Positions 1-7,488 of a stretch of DNA of 64,000 nt are shown here, piece by piece (position 1 is the first letter of the stretch; every line of letters begins with the position of its first letter). The notes beneath the pieces are model-generated. The model saw only the letters and a program-made list of their open reading frames with translations. It did not search any database and had not been told where the DNA came from. The DNA is from Dyadobacter sp. CY326 (GTDB lineage Bacteria; Bacteroidota; Bacteroidia; Cytophagales; Spirosomataceae), in contig NZ_JAJUXI010000007.1 of the NCBI RefSeq assembly GCF_021390515.1, positions 310,001 to 374,000 on the forward strand, in the 5' to 3' direction. Position numbers and translations under genes: made by a program.

Positions 1-1
1 G

Positions 2-778
2 ATGCAGCTTAACTATAAACAAATCGGTGAAAGTGGCAGGCCAATGATCATTCTTCATGGCGTTTTCGGTTTTTTGGATAACTGGCTTACCATTGGCAAA
101 ACCATTTCGGAGCACGGCTTCAAGGTTTATCTTGTAGACCAGCGCAATCACGGAAGATCTCCGCATGAAGGTCCACTGGATTTCCCGACACTGGCAGCGG
201 ATTTGAAAGGTTTTCTGGACGAACATCAGATTACAAACCCGATTTTGGTCGGACATTCAATGGGTGGAAAAGCGGTTATGGAATATGCCGTAACTTATCC
301 GGGCACATTCTCCGAGCTCGTCGTTGTTGACATTGGCCCAAAAGCTTACCCGATCCATCACAGGAAAATTCTGGAAGGACTGAATGCCATTCCAATTGAC
401 GAAATCGAAACGAGAAATCAGGCTGACGAAATCCTGAGCGCTTATGAGCCGATATTGGCTGTTCGCCAGTTTTTGCTGAAAAATTTATACAGAAAGGAAG
501 AAGGCGGTTTTGGCTGGCGATTTAACTTGCCGTTGCTGACGACGGATATGGCCAAAGTGGGTTCTGAGATCGTGTCAAAACAAAAAATTGAAGCTCCCAC
601 CCTTTTCATGCGGGGCGAGAACTCCAATTACATTCAAGATGAAGACTGGGAAGGAATACTGAAAATATTTCCAAATGCCAAACTCGAAACCGTGAAAGAC
701 GCAGGACATTGGGTGCAGGCAGAACAGCCCAAAGCGTTCGTTGCGATCCTAATGCAGTTTCTTGAACGGCCTATCTGA
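2..778 (+). CDS. Alpha/beta hydrolase (YbfF-type esterase)
   Basis: A 258-residue single-domain alpha/beta hydrolase, probably a cytoplasmic carboxylesterase acting on short acyl esters. Visible are the oxyanion HGVFG segment near residue 19, the nucleophile elbow GHSMGG with Ser86, and a late DAGHW motif supplying the catalytic His near 237. Length and the QRNHGRS segment fit the YbfF/YbfF-like group. There is no signal peptide. The ATG lies at the second base of the window, so upstream context is unseen. Its last 8 bases overlap the 3' end of the convergent lipoprotein gene. The substrate cannot be told from sequence. Confidence 0.85.
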   Translation: MQLNYKQIGESGRPMIILHGVFGFLDNWLTIGKTISEHGFKVYLVDQRNHGRSPHEGPLDFPTLAADLKGFLDEHQITNPILVGHSMGGKAVMEYAVTYPGTFSELVVVDIGPKAYPIHHRKILEGLNAIPIDEIETRNQADEILSAYEPILAVRQFLLKNLYRKEEGGFGWRFNLPLLTTDMAKVGSEIVSKQKIEAPTLFMRGENSNYIQDEDWEGILKIFPNAKLETVKDAGHWVQAEQPKAFVAILMQFLERPI

Positions 779-1205
779 TAAATTTAAGTCTGGGTTTGTT
801 GCATTGCGTCATAATCATCTCATTGCCATTCAATTGTATATCCCAGCTCGGGCAATTCACACAATTCACCGATGCACACAACGGATTGGCCGGAACCGCA
901 GTTTGCGGCCTGACCTCCATTAAATTGCCGTTGATAATGAATGCTCCTGGCACACAGCAGGCAGGCTTACCCGACGCATCCAGCACCACGCCATCCGCCC
1001 GAAAAACGAGCGTATCTGCCTTGCCGGCAGCCACTTGCTCCCAGATATTTTTGGTGCCGTCGATGGAATTTTTTTCTACTGCGGTGAGATACCATTTTCC
1101 CTGGATCGTCTCAAAAGCATAGGCGGTCATCGCAGACATGTCCTCTTTTTCTGTGCAAGATAAAAGCAGGGCTATACAAAGGGGAATGTATAGTAGTCGT
1201 TTCAT
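771..1205 (-). CDS. Small lipoprotein, lipocalin-like
   Basis: A 144-residue predicted lipoprotein. I start it at the ATG giving MKRLLYIPLC rather than an in-frame codon 15 residues earlier, because this gives a clean signal peptide ending in the lipobox LLLSC. The mature protein begins CTEKED; acidic residues just after the Cys resemble the Bacteroidota surface-export signal. The body (IQGKWYLTAVEKN, then short beta-rich segments) resembles lipocalin-like domain proteins. Several Cys residues (PACC, CASVNCVNC) may form disulfides. Function unknown. Confidence 0.7.
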   Translation of the reverse strand: MKRLLYIPLCIALLLSCTEKEDMSAMTAYAFETIQGKWYLTAVEKNSIDGTKNIWEQVAAGKADTLVFRADGVVLDASGKPACCVPGAFIINGNLMEVRPQTAVPANPLCASVNCVNCPSWDIQLNGNEMIMTQCNKPRLKFIR

Positions 1206-1285
1206 TGTATTTAACTTTGTTCTTTCCCTTATGATACAAATCGCATGCATAAGGTTGGAAGGCCATTTAAATTTTGCATTAACTT

Positions 1286-1990
1286 ATGAATCAGCCCCGT
1301 ACAAAGCTTTATCTCATTCCAACCATATTAGCAGAAGACACACAGCACCAGGTGCTAAGTCCGCAAATTGTGGACAGCATTAAGAATTTGAATGTGTTTT
1401 TTGTGGAAAATGTCCGGACTGCGCGGCGATTCATCAGCAGCCTTAAAATTGGCAAAGTGATCGATGAAATCACCTTCATCGAGCTGCACAAAGACACCCC
1501 CGAAAACGTTACCATGGAGCATATGCGCAGCCTTCGCGAGGATGCGGGCGTGCTTTCGGAGGCAGGCTGCCCGGGCGTTGCAGACCCAGGCGCGGTGGCA
1601 GTTGGCATTGCGCACAGGCTTGGCATGCAGGTTGTTCCGCTGGTTGGCCCTTCGTCGATTTTGCTTGCATTAATGTCTTCCGGACTGAGCGGACAGTCGT
1701 TTGCCTTTCACGGTTATTTGCCCATTGATAAAGCAGAAAGAAAAAAAGCGTTGCAGCAAATTGAAAGAGATGCAAGACAGCACGGGCAAACACAAATTTT
1801 CATGGAAACACCTTTCCGGAACAATTCTTTTTTGGAGGCGATTTTGGAAGCGTGCGCGCCGGACACGCTGCTTTGCATTGCCGCTAATGTGACTGGAAAT
1901 GATGAATTTATCAAAACATTGCCGGTCAAGAACTGGAAAATGAACAAGCCGGATCTGCATAAAAAACCGACCATTTTCCTGATTGGTTAG
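1286..1990 (+). CDS. RsmI-like SAM-dependent methyltransferase paralogue
   Basis: A 234-residue protein of the tetrapyrrole methylase/RsmI superfamily. It keeps the family layout: N-terminal KLYLIPT strand, the SEAGCPGVADPG loop at about residues 91-102 that binds S-adenosylmethionine, and the PLVGPSSILLALMSSG segment. The usual EDTR-type motif of true RsmI is replaced by ENVRTARR, and the protein is shorter than the 280-residue E. coli enzyme. It is therefore more likely the second RsmI-like paralogue common in Bacteroidota than the 16S rRNA C1402 2'-O-methyltransferase itself. The substrate is unknown. Confidence 0.75.
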   Translation: MNQPRTKLYLIPTILAEDTQHQVLSPQIVDSIKNLNVFFVENVRTARRFISSLKIGKVIDEITFIELHKDTPENVTMEHMRSLREDAGVLSEAGCPGVADPGAVAVGIAHRLGMQVVPLVGPSSILLALMSSGLSGQSFAFHGYLPIDKAERKKALQQIERDARQHGQTQIFMETPFRNNSFLEAILEACAPDTLLCIAANVTGNDEFIKTLPVKNWKMNKPDLHKKPTIFLIG

Positions 1991-2081
1991 CAGAAAAGAT
2001 CAGCCATTCTTCCAACCAAATGCACCGAAACCTGCTCCTAATGGTGATTAATAACAATAACTCAACCAAATTAAATACACC

Positions 2082-2786
2082 ATGAAGCAATGGATGTTAT
2101 GGACAGCATTATCCCTCACGGGCCTGATGTCCGGATGTAATGATGACGACTCGCTGGACCCTGTTTTTGTTTCCGACTCTGCTTTTGAAACTGGCACTGA
2201 CGGCTGGGTGGCGCAATTTTCGGACTACTCCACGGAAACAGATTCAACGACATTTGAAATGAGCGCGGGCCGTGCGCGGCTTCCCAAAGCAATCGATTCA
2301 ACCAAATACGCGTATCGCATGGAAAGTCATAACCGCAGCGATGATATGTTTATGTATTTGAAGAAAAAGGTTACCGGATTCAATCCTAACCAGACTTACA
2401 ATATATCATTTGAAATTACGCTGGGCACGCAATATCCTGAGAACAGCGTCGGAATCGGTGGATCGCCGGGAAGCTCTGTTTATTTGAAGGCCGGTGCATC
2501 ACCGACTCAGCCGAATCGGGTGGTTAAGGATAAAATGTATCAGTTCAATCTCGACAAAGGCCATCAGTCGCAGGAAGGGGCGGATGCAATCGTGCTTGGA
2601 AATGTTTCGAATGGAGAAGCAACCGCGGCTTATAAGCTTGTGCAAAAGAATAGCGGCAGCAAAACATTGACCGTAAAAGCCAATGAGGCTGGCGAAATTT
2701 GGCTGTTCGTGGGAACTGACTCTGGCTTTGAAGGGCTTACAACATTATATTATGACCGGATCAGGGTTTTCCTCGATCCGCAATGA
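2082..2786 (+). CDS. Hypothetical surface lipoprotein
   Basis: A 234-residue lipoprotein I cannot assign to a named family. The signal peptide ends in LMSGC, and the mature end CNDDDS is acidic directly after the lipid-bearing Cys, as in Bacteroidota lipoproteins sent to the cell surface. The rest is rich in beta-prone and aromatic segments (NISFEITLGTQYPENSVGIGG; IWLFVGTDSGFEG; LYYDRIRVFL), resembling a carbohydrate-binding or jelly-roll fold, but this is only a shape impression. It stands alone and is followed by a strong hairpin terminator. Confidence 0.7.
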   Translation: MKQWMLWTALSLTGLMSGCNDDDSLDPVFVSDSAFETGTDGWVAQFSDYSTETDSTTFEMSAGRARLPKAIDSTKYAYRMESHNRSDDMFMYLKKKVTGFNPNQTYNISFEITLGTQYPENSVGIGGSPGSSVYLKAGASPTQPNRVVKDKMYQFNLDKGHQSQEGADAIVLGNVSNGEATAAYKLVQKNSGSKTLTVKANEAGEIWLFVGTDSGFEGLTTLYYDRIRVFLDPQ

Positions 2787-2811
2787 TCTAACATTTCAAA
2801 ACAACGATTGT

Positions 2812-2854
2812 ACAAAGCGTTGTCACATTTAAAGTGGCGGCGCTTTTGTTTTTT
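2812..2854 (+). terminator. Rho-independent terminator after lipoprotein gene
   Basis: A long hairpin with arms ACAAAGCGTTGTCAC and GTGGCGGCGCTTTTGT, pairing along almost the full length with G-U wobbles and one bulge, is followed by a T-run. It lies 26 bases after the lipoprotein stop codon. Confidence 0.7.
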
Positions 2855-2871
2855 GTTAATATGCAGAGCCA

Positions 2872-2904
2872 TTTCAGGTCGGTTTCCAAAGTTTTGTAAC
2901 TTCG
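2872..2904 (+). promoter_or_regulatory. Possible promoter for MBL hydrolase
   Basis: TTTC at 2872-2875, a 21-nt spacer and TAACTTCG at 2897-2904 resemble the Bacteroidota TTTG/TAnnTTTG promoter with one mismatch in each box, placed 34 bases before the ATG. Weak evidence. Confidence 0.3.
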
Positions 2905-2937
2905 CCGAATGATCATGTGGCTTTTTACAGAAATTAA

Positions 2938-3576
2938 ATGATATCAGTTCAGCAGTTTACTTTCAACGCGTTTTCGGAAAACACCTTTGTCCTTTTTGAC
3001 GAAACGGGCGAAGCGGTCATTATTGACCCCGGCTGCTTTGAGAAACACGAGTTTCAGGAATTATATGATTTCATCGAAACCAATGGACTGAAACCCGTTG
3101 AGATAATCAACACACACGCGCACATTGATCACGTTTTGGGCGTTGCGGGTGTAAAAAGAAAATACAACATTCCTTTTGCATTGCATCAAATTGATGAGCC
3201 TTATCTGAAAGCAGTGAAGACTTATGCGTCTAATTACGGTTTTTATCAATTTGATGAACCGGAAATTGATCGTTATCTGGTTGAGGGAGAAGTTGTGCGT
3301 TTCGGGAATTCCACCCTGGATGTGCTTTTCGTTCCGGGACACGCGCCGGGGCACGTTGCTTTCGTAAGCGCAGCGGACGAGTTTGTCATCGGCGGCGATG
3401 TGCTGTTTTACATGAGCATTGGCAGAACGGACCTTCCCGGCGGCAACCATGCGACATTGCTGGCGAGCATTCGAAACAAATTATTCACCCTGCCCGACGA
3501 TTACAAAGTCTACGCAGGCCATATGCAGCCGACCACCATTGGTTTTGAGAAGAAAAACAATCCTTTCTTTCAATAA
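2938..3576 (+). CDS. MBL-fold metallo-hydrolase (glyoxalase II-like)
   Basis: A 212-residue metallo-beta-lactamase fold hydrolase, cytoplasmic. The metal-binding motif THAHIDH is at residues 59-65, the third His lies in VPGHAPGH, the bridging Asp in VIGGDVLF and the last His in YAGHMQPT. This set matches the small glyoxalase II-like hydrolases of the YcbL type, which lack the glyoxalase II C-terminal domain. A thioester substrate such as a lactoylthiol is plausible but not proven. It is followed 37 bases later by pssA on the same strand. Confidence 0.85.
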   Translation: MISVQQFTFNAFSENTFVLFDETGEAVIIDPGCFEKHEFQELYDFIETNGLKPVEIINTHAHIDHVLGVAGVKRKYNIPFALHQIDEPYLKAVKTYASNYGFYQFDEPEIDRYLVEGEVVRFGNSTLDVLFVPGHAPGHVAFVSAADEFVIGGDVLFYMSIGRTDLPGGNHATLLASIRNKLFTLPDDYKVYAGHMQPTTIGFEKKNNPFFQ

Positions 3577-3613
3577 CCGCCACCAACATTCATCACAACC
3601 TTTCTCAAAACAA

Positions 3614-4333
3614 ATGATCCGCCGCAATCTTCCCAATGCCCTTACGTGTGGAAATCTTCTTTGCGGCTGCATTGGAGTTGTCGAAGCATTTCATAATAAC
3701 CTCGTCATTTCATGCATTCTGGTCGGTGTCGCATTGATATTTGATTTTTTTGACGGCTTTTTAGCCAGATTATTAAAGGTAAGCTCTGCCATTGGAAAAG
3801 ATCTGGATTCGCTTGCGGACATGGTCACTTTTGGATTGCTGCCTTCCATCATTGTTTATCAGCTTCTTATGCAAAGCATTCCGGATCTGTTTGGCATTTG
3901 GAAAGCTTATCCCGCATTCATCATCGCAATTTTTTCCGCCATCCGGCTTGCAAAATTCAACAACGATCCAAGGCAGTCAGATTCGTTCATTGGCGTTCCT
4001 ACGCCAGCCAACGCAATGTTGATCGCATCCTTGCCCATCATTCTTTTGACCGAAGATTCATTTTGGAAAGACATTATTGTAAACACGACCAATCTGCTCC
4101 TATTTTCGGTCGTTATGTCCTTCTTACTCGTAATGGAAATGCCGCTTATTGCATTGAAATTCAAGAATTTCGGTTGGAAAGGCAATGAATTTCGCTTCAT
4201 CCTGATCGCGCTCACGATCGTTTTAATAGTGGCTTTCAAAATTCTGGCCGTTCCGGCAATCATCATTCTTTACATCCTCCTCTCGGTCGTCGACAACTTT
4301 ACTAAAAAGAACCGATCGATTGGTAACATTTAG
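3614..4333 (+). CDS. pssA: CDP-diacylglycerol--serine O-phosphatidyltransferase
   Basis: A 239-residue integral membrane enzyme that makes phosphatidylserine from CDP-diacylglycerol and serine, the first step towards phosphatidylethanolamine. The CDP-alcohol phosphotransferase signature D-G-x2-A-R-x8-G-x3-D-x3-D is intact at residues 47-69. The rest is a set of hydrophobic helices. I start at the ATG giving MIRRNLPNALTCGN, which matches the usual PssA N-terminus; the longer open frame runs back into the previous gene. No phosphatidylserine decarboxylase gene lies beside it here. Confidence 0.9.
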   Translation: MIRRNLPNALTCGNLLCGCIGVVEAFHNNLVISCILVGVALIFDFFDGFLARLLKVSSAIGKDLDSLADMVTFGLLPSIIVYQLLMQSIPDLFGIWKAYPAFIIAIFSAIRLAKFNNDPRQSDSFIGVPTPANAMLIASLPIILLTEDSFWKDIIVNTTNLLLFSVVMSFLLVMEMPLIALKFKNFGWKGNEFRFILIALTIVLIVAFKILAVPAIIILYILLSVVDNFTKKNRSIGNI

Positions 4334-4383
4334 TTTTTGTTGCACTTTTGCCCTTGACTCACATTATTATTCTATAAAAAAGT

Positions 4384-5385
4384 ATGGCTTTTTCTAAAAT
4401 CACTGGTCTTGGTTATTATGTCCCTGATAACATCATCACGAACAACGATCTGACCAGATGGATGGAGACTTCGGATGAATGGATACAGGAAAGGACCGGG
4501 ATTAAGGAAAGGCGTTACTTTGAGCATGGCAAAGACACCAATGCGAGCATGGCCACCGCAGCCTCACGTCAGGCACTGGAACGCGCCGGCTTGCAACCCA
4601 ATGACATTGACGTGATTGTTTACGCAACAATTACACCCGATTACTTTTTCCCAGGCTCGGCATTCCTGATGCAGCGCGAGCTCGGCATGGATGGCAAGCC
4701 CGTGATCGACATTCGTCAGCAATGTTCCGGTTTTGTTTATGCTTTGTCGATCGCCGACCAGTTCATTAAATCCGGCATGTACAAGTCCGCACTAGTTGTC
4801 GGTTCCGAGATACAATCGTCGTGGATCGACCGAAGCACAGAGGGCCGAAATACGGCTGTAATCTTCGGAGACGGCGCGGGAGCAGCGGTTCTTACCGCCA
4901 CTGAAGATCCCCAACATTGTATATTATCTACACACCTTCATGCTGACGGGCGTTTTGCGGAAGATCTTTATGTGAAAGAACCAGGCAGCAGCAGGCCGGG
5001 CCGGGCAGTCACCAAAGAAATGCTCGATGCGGGTGGATTTAATGTGCATATGAATGGAAATGCAGTTTTCAAGCATGCCATTGTGCGTTTTGGCGAGGTC
5101 ATCAATGAGGCTCTGGAAGCCAACGGATTCCAGCAAAGCGACCTCAATTTACTGATTCCGCACCAGGCCAATATCCGTATCAGCGACTATGTCCGCCAGC
5201 AAATGGGTCTGGAAGAGGCGCAAGTTGTTAATAACATTCAACGTTTTGGCAATACAACGGCCGCATCTATTCCGATTGCGATGGCGGAAGCCTGGGAACA
5301 AGGAAGGCTGCGAGACGGTGATTTGATTTGCCTCGCAGCATTTGGAAGCGGTTTCACCTGGGCATCTGCGCTCATCAGGTGGTAA
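4384..5385 (+). CDS. fabH: Beta-ketoacyl-ACP synthase III
   Basis: A 333-residue thiolase-fold condensing enzyme that starts fatty acid synthesis by joining an acyl-CoA to malonyl-ACP. The catalytic triad is visible: Cys114 in QQCSGF, His260 in IPHQAN, Asn290 in FGNTTAAS. The DEWI-ERTGI segment near residues 31-40 is typical of KAS III. It follows pssA by 50 bases on the same strand, so two lipid-synthesis genes are adjacent. No plsX or rpmF is next to it, so it may be one of several FabH paralogues, as is common in Cytophagales. Confidence 0.9.
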   Translation: MAFSKITGLGYYVPDNIITNNDLTRWMETSDEWIQERTGIKERRYFEHGKDTNASMATAASRQALERAGLQPNDIDVIVYATITPDYFFPGSAFLMQRELGMDGKPVIDIRQQCSGFVYALSIADQFIKSGMYKSALVVGSEIQSSWIDRSTEGRNTAVIFGDGAGAAVLTATEDPQHCILSTHLHADGRFAEDLYVKEPGSSRPGRAVTKEMLDAGGFNVHMNGNAVFKHAIVRFGEVINEALEANGFQQSDLNLLIPHQANIRISDYVRQQMGLEEAQVVNNIQRFGNTTAASIPIAMAEAWEQGRLRDGDLICLAAFGSGFTWASALIRW

Positions 5386-5391
5386 AAATCT

Positions 5392-5751
5392 TCAATATTG
5401 GCCTATCGAAAGCATCACCAATGTGCATCCCTCTATTGGTATGATATTTTTATCGGCCAAGATGCTTTTAAATTCAGGATTCTCGGTGCCAGGGTTGAAG
5501 ATGACGCGTTTAGGATTTAAAGAAATGATATAATTATAGTATTCGGGCTGGTGGCTAGGATTAATGTATAGCGTTACAGTGTCTACATCTTTCCATTCTA
5601 TTTTGTCCAAATGTATTTCTTCACCTAATGCATTGCCTTTTCTTCGCCCAAGCAGCAATATCGGATGTCCGTATGTTCTGAGTTTCTGTGCAGCCAGATA
5701 GGCATATCTGGAAGGATTTGAGGTTGCTCCGATGATTAAGGTGCGCTTCAT
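5392..5751 (-). CDS. CoA-binding domain protein (YccU-like)
   Basis: A 119-residue protein made of a single Rossmann-like CoA-binding domain. The N-terminus TLIIGATSNPSRYAYLAAQKL holds the nucleotide-binding glycine loop, and the segment RVIFNPGTENPEF and the final PIEGCTLVML match the YccU/CoA-binding family. The biochemical role of the family is poorly known. It is convergent with fabH, with only six bases between the stop codons. Confidence 0.85.
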   Translation of the reverse strand: MKRTLIIGATSNPSRYAYLAAQKLRTYGHPILLLGRRKGNALGEEIHLDKIEWKDVDTVTLYINPSHQPEYYNYIISLNPKRVIFNPGTENPEFKSILADKNIIPIEGCTLVMLSIGQY

Positions 5752-5896
5752 ACTTTTCAGTTTTGTTGACGAATGAGGAATTGTGTTCCTAACACACTAT
5801 AAACAATGAAAGATTGCGAATTCGTTTCCCCAGGAAAAAACCCGGCGACGATAATGCCTAAAATAGCTCTAAAAACCAATTATATATTGTATTAAG

Positions 5897-6469
5897 ATGA
5901 ATGAGTCAAATGTGAGTCGGAGTTTCTGGAACGAAAAATGGGCTAAAATTTTATTCGACGAAATTGAGAATGCTCCTCATTACGAAGTCTCGAATTACGG
6001 CAGATTGAAAAGTTTCCAGAACAATCCCAAGGAAGGAATTGTGATAAAAGGGTCTGTAATACAAGGTTACAGGTCGCTTAATATACGTGTGGCGGGAGGA
6101 AAGACCATCAACAGATACGTACACAAACTGGTTGCAGAGCATTTTGTAGACAAGCCAAGTGACGATCATATTTTCGTGATTCACTCGGATTTTGAAAAAC
6201 AAAACAACTATTTCGAAAACTTGAAATGGGTGACAAAGGTCGAGATGATCGATCACAATCGTGAAAATCCCGCTTTTATTAACCGCGTAATCCCAAGGAG
6301 AACGAAGAACTATAAATTGACGGAAAGCAAAGTGCGGATTATTAAAAAGCTGTTAAAAAATGACAATAACCGCTTAAAAATGATCGCCAAGCAGTTTGGC
6401 ATTACCCATACGCAGCTGAACCGGATTCGTTCGGGTGAAAACTGGAAGCATGTAACCATTGAGGATTAA
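5897..6469 (+). CDS. Stand-alone NUMOD4/HNH endonuclease-like protein with C-terminal HTH
   Basis: A 190-residue protein with three parts: a NUMOD4 motif at about residues 13-60 (FDEIENAPHYEVSNYGRLKS), an HNH nuclease core at about 75-115 with His96, Asn104 and Asn108 in place, and a C-terminal helix-turn-helix at about 140-185 (LTESKVRIIKKLL; MIAKQFGITHTQLNRIRSG). These domains are typical of homing endonucleases and phage HNH proteins. Here it is not within an intron or intein, and no phage genes are near, so it may be a free-standing mobile endonuclease or a domesticated one. Confidence 0.8.
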   Translation: MNESNVSRSFWNEKWAKILFDEIENAPHYEVSNYGRLKSFQNNPKEGIVIKGSVIQGYRSLNIRVAGGKTINRYVHKLVAEHFVDKPSDDHIFVIHSDFEKQNNYFENLKWVTKVEMIDHNRENPAFINRVIPRRTKNYKLTESKVRIIKKLLKNDNNRLKMIAKQFGITHTQLNRIRSGENWKHVTIED

Positions 6470-6482
6470 AACAAATACTTAA

Positions 6483-6779
6483 TTACTTTTTCTCCTCAGT
6501 CGAAACCGTATAACCGCTGCCGTTCGCTCCTTCCTCATAGTCGACCGACAGGCCGATTACATACATGAGGTGTCTCTTGTCCACAAACACTTTAATGCCG
6601 TCAACGTGATAGGTCTGATCATGCTCTGTCGCTGTATCAAAACCCAACAGGAACGTTCCGCTGCACGCACCACCTTTCAGCCCCACCCTTAATCCGTATG
6701 TTTCCGGTATTTTGTTGGCAGCAAGCGTAGTCTTGATTTCCAGCTTGGCTTTTTCCGTAAGTTGAACCGGACTTTCCAT
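6483..6779 (-). CDS. HesB/IscA-type protein lacking the C-terminal CGC
   Basis: A 98-residue protein of the A-type iron-sulfur carrier fold. I start at MESPVQLTEKAKLEI, which aligns with the usual IscA start; the longer frame adds 20 residues of unlikely coding. The first conserved Cys is kept in KGGACSG, and VDYEEGANGSGYTV aligns with the region before the metal site. The expected NPNA...CGCG end is absent; the protein stops at STEEKK. With one of three ligand Cys left, it probably cannot carry clusters in the standard way. The frame ends cleanly, with no sign of a frameshift. Confidence 0.8.
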   Translation of the reverse strand: MESPVQLTEKAKLEIKTTLAANKIPETYGLRVGLKGGACSGTFLLGFDTATEHDQTYHVDGIKVFVDKRHLMYVIGLSVDYEEGANGSGYTVSTEEKK

Positions 6780-6881
6780 GTATAATTTGCAATGCTTTTT
6801 GATGCGTATCACAATGAACACCATTCGCTGGCAATCCATTCGCTATTTCAAATAAATCTGCGCTTGATGCAGTTATTCCTT

Positions 6882-6889
6882 TAATTTTG
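6882..6889 (+). promoter_or_regulatory. Possible -7 box upstream of DUF7935-like gene
   Basis: TAATTTTG matches the Bacteroidota -7 consensus TAnnTTTG exactly and lies 32 bases before the ATG. A poor -33 match (TCTG) is 21 bases upstream. Confidence 0.35.
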
Positions 6890-6921
6890 CGGTTTAATTG
6901 ATAAATCAGCACTCTAAAATT

Positions 6922-7440
6922 ATGGAATATTACATATTGCTTGCCATTGTCATTCTGGGCGCCGCCATCATCTTCGGCGTTTACGCGACGATCACGACTT
7001 TGGCCGACAAGTTTGCGGACAGGCAAAAATGGGAAATCCGCGGCAAACATACAGGCATCACCCTCCCGCTGCGATTGCAAGCTTATGAGCGCATGTGTCT
7101 GTTTTTAGAACGCATTGCACCCAATAATTTGTTGTTAAGACTGGTGCCCTCCGCAATGAGCGCGCTGGAATTGCAGCAAATTTTGTTACAGGACATTCGC
7201 GAAGAATATAATCACAATGTGGCGCAGCAAATGTATATCAGCAGCAATGCGTGGGAGCAAATTACCAATGCAATGAATGAAACGGTTGCCGTGATAAATC
7301 AGGCCGCAACTGAAATTCCCGGTGAAGCGCCGCCTGCGGATCTTGCGAAAAAAATATTCTCGCACGTAATCGAAAAAGAAGTGCAGCCCTCCGCGCATGC
7401 ATTGAAAGTGCTGAAAGAAGAAATTAGAACACTATTTTAA
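6922..7440 (+). CDS. Conserved membrane-anchored protein (DUF7935-like)
   Basis: A 172-residue protein with one N-terminal transmembrane helix (YYILLAIVILGAAIIFGVYATI) and a mostly helical cytoplasmic part. The stretch LPLRLQAYERMCLFLERIAPNNLLLRL followed by LQQILLQDIREEYNHNVAQQMYIS is typical of a conserved Bacteroidota family of unknown function. I prefer the ATG at 6922 over a TTG eight codons earlier. It is followed 48 bases later by mutS2, so the two may be co-transcribed, but I see no functional link. Confidence 0.7.
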   Translation: MEYYILLAIVILGAAIIFGVYATITTLADKFADRQKWEIRGKHTGITLPLRLQAYERMCLFLERIAPNNLLLRLVPSAMSALELQQILLQDIREEYNHNVAQQMYISSNAWEQITNAMNETVAVINQAATEIPGEAPPADLAKKIFSHVIEKEVQPSAHALKVLKEEIRTLF

Positions 7441-7488
7441 TTTAGACAAGAAGCTGACTGCCAATGGCTGAAAGCAAAAAAATATAAA

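Noticed and set aside
3419-3613. N-terminal extension of pssA
   Set aside because: It overlaps the end of the MBL hydrolase gene and precedes the conserved PssA start.
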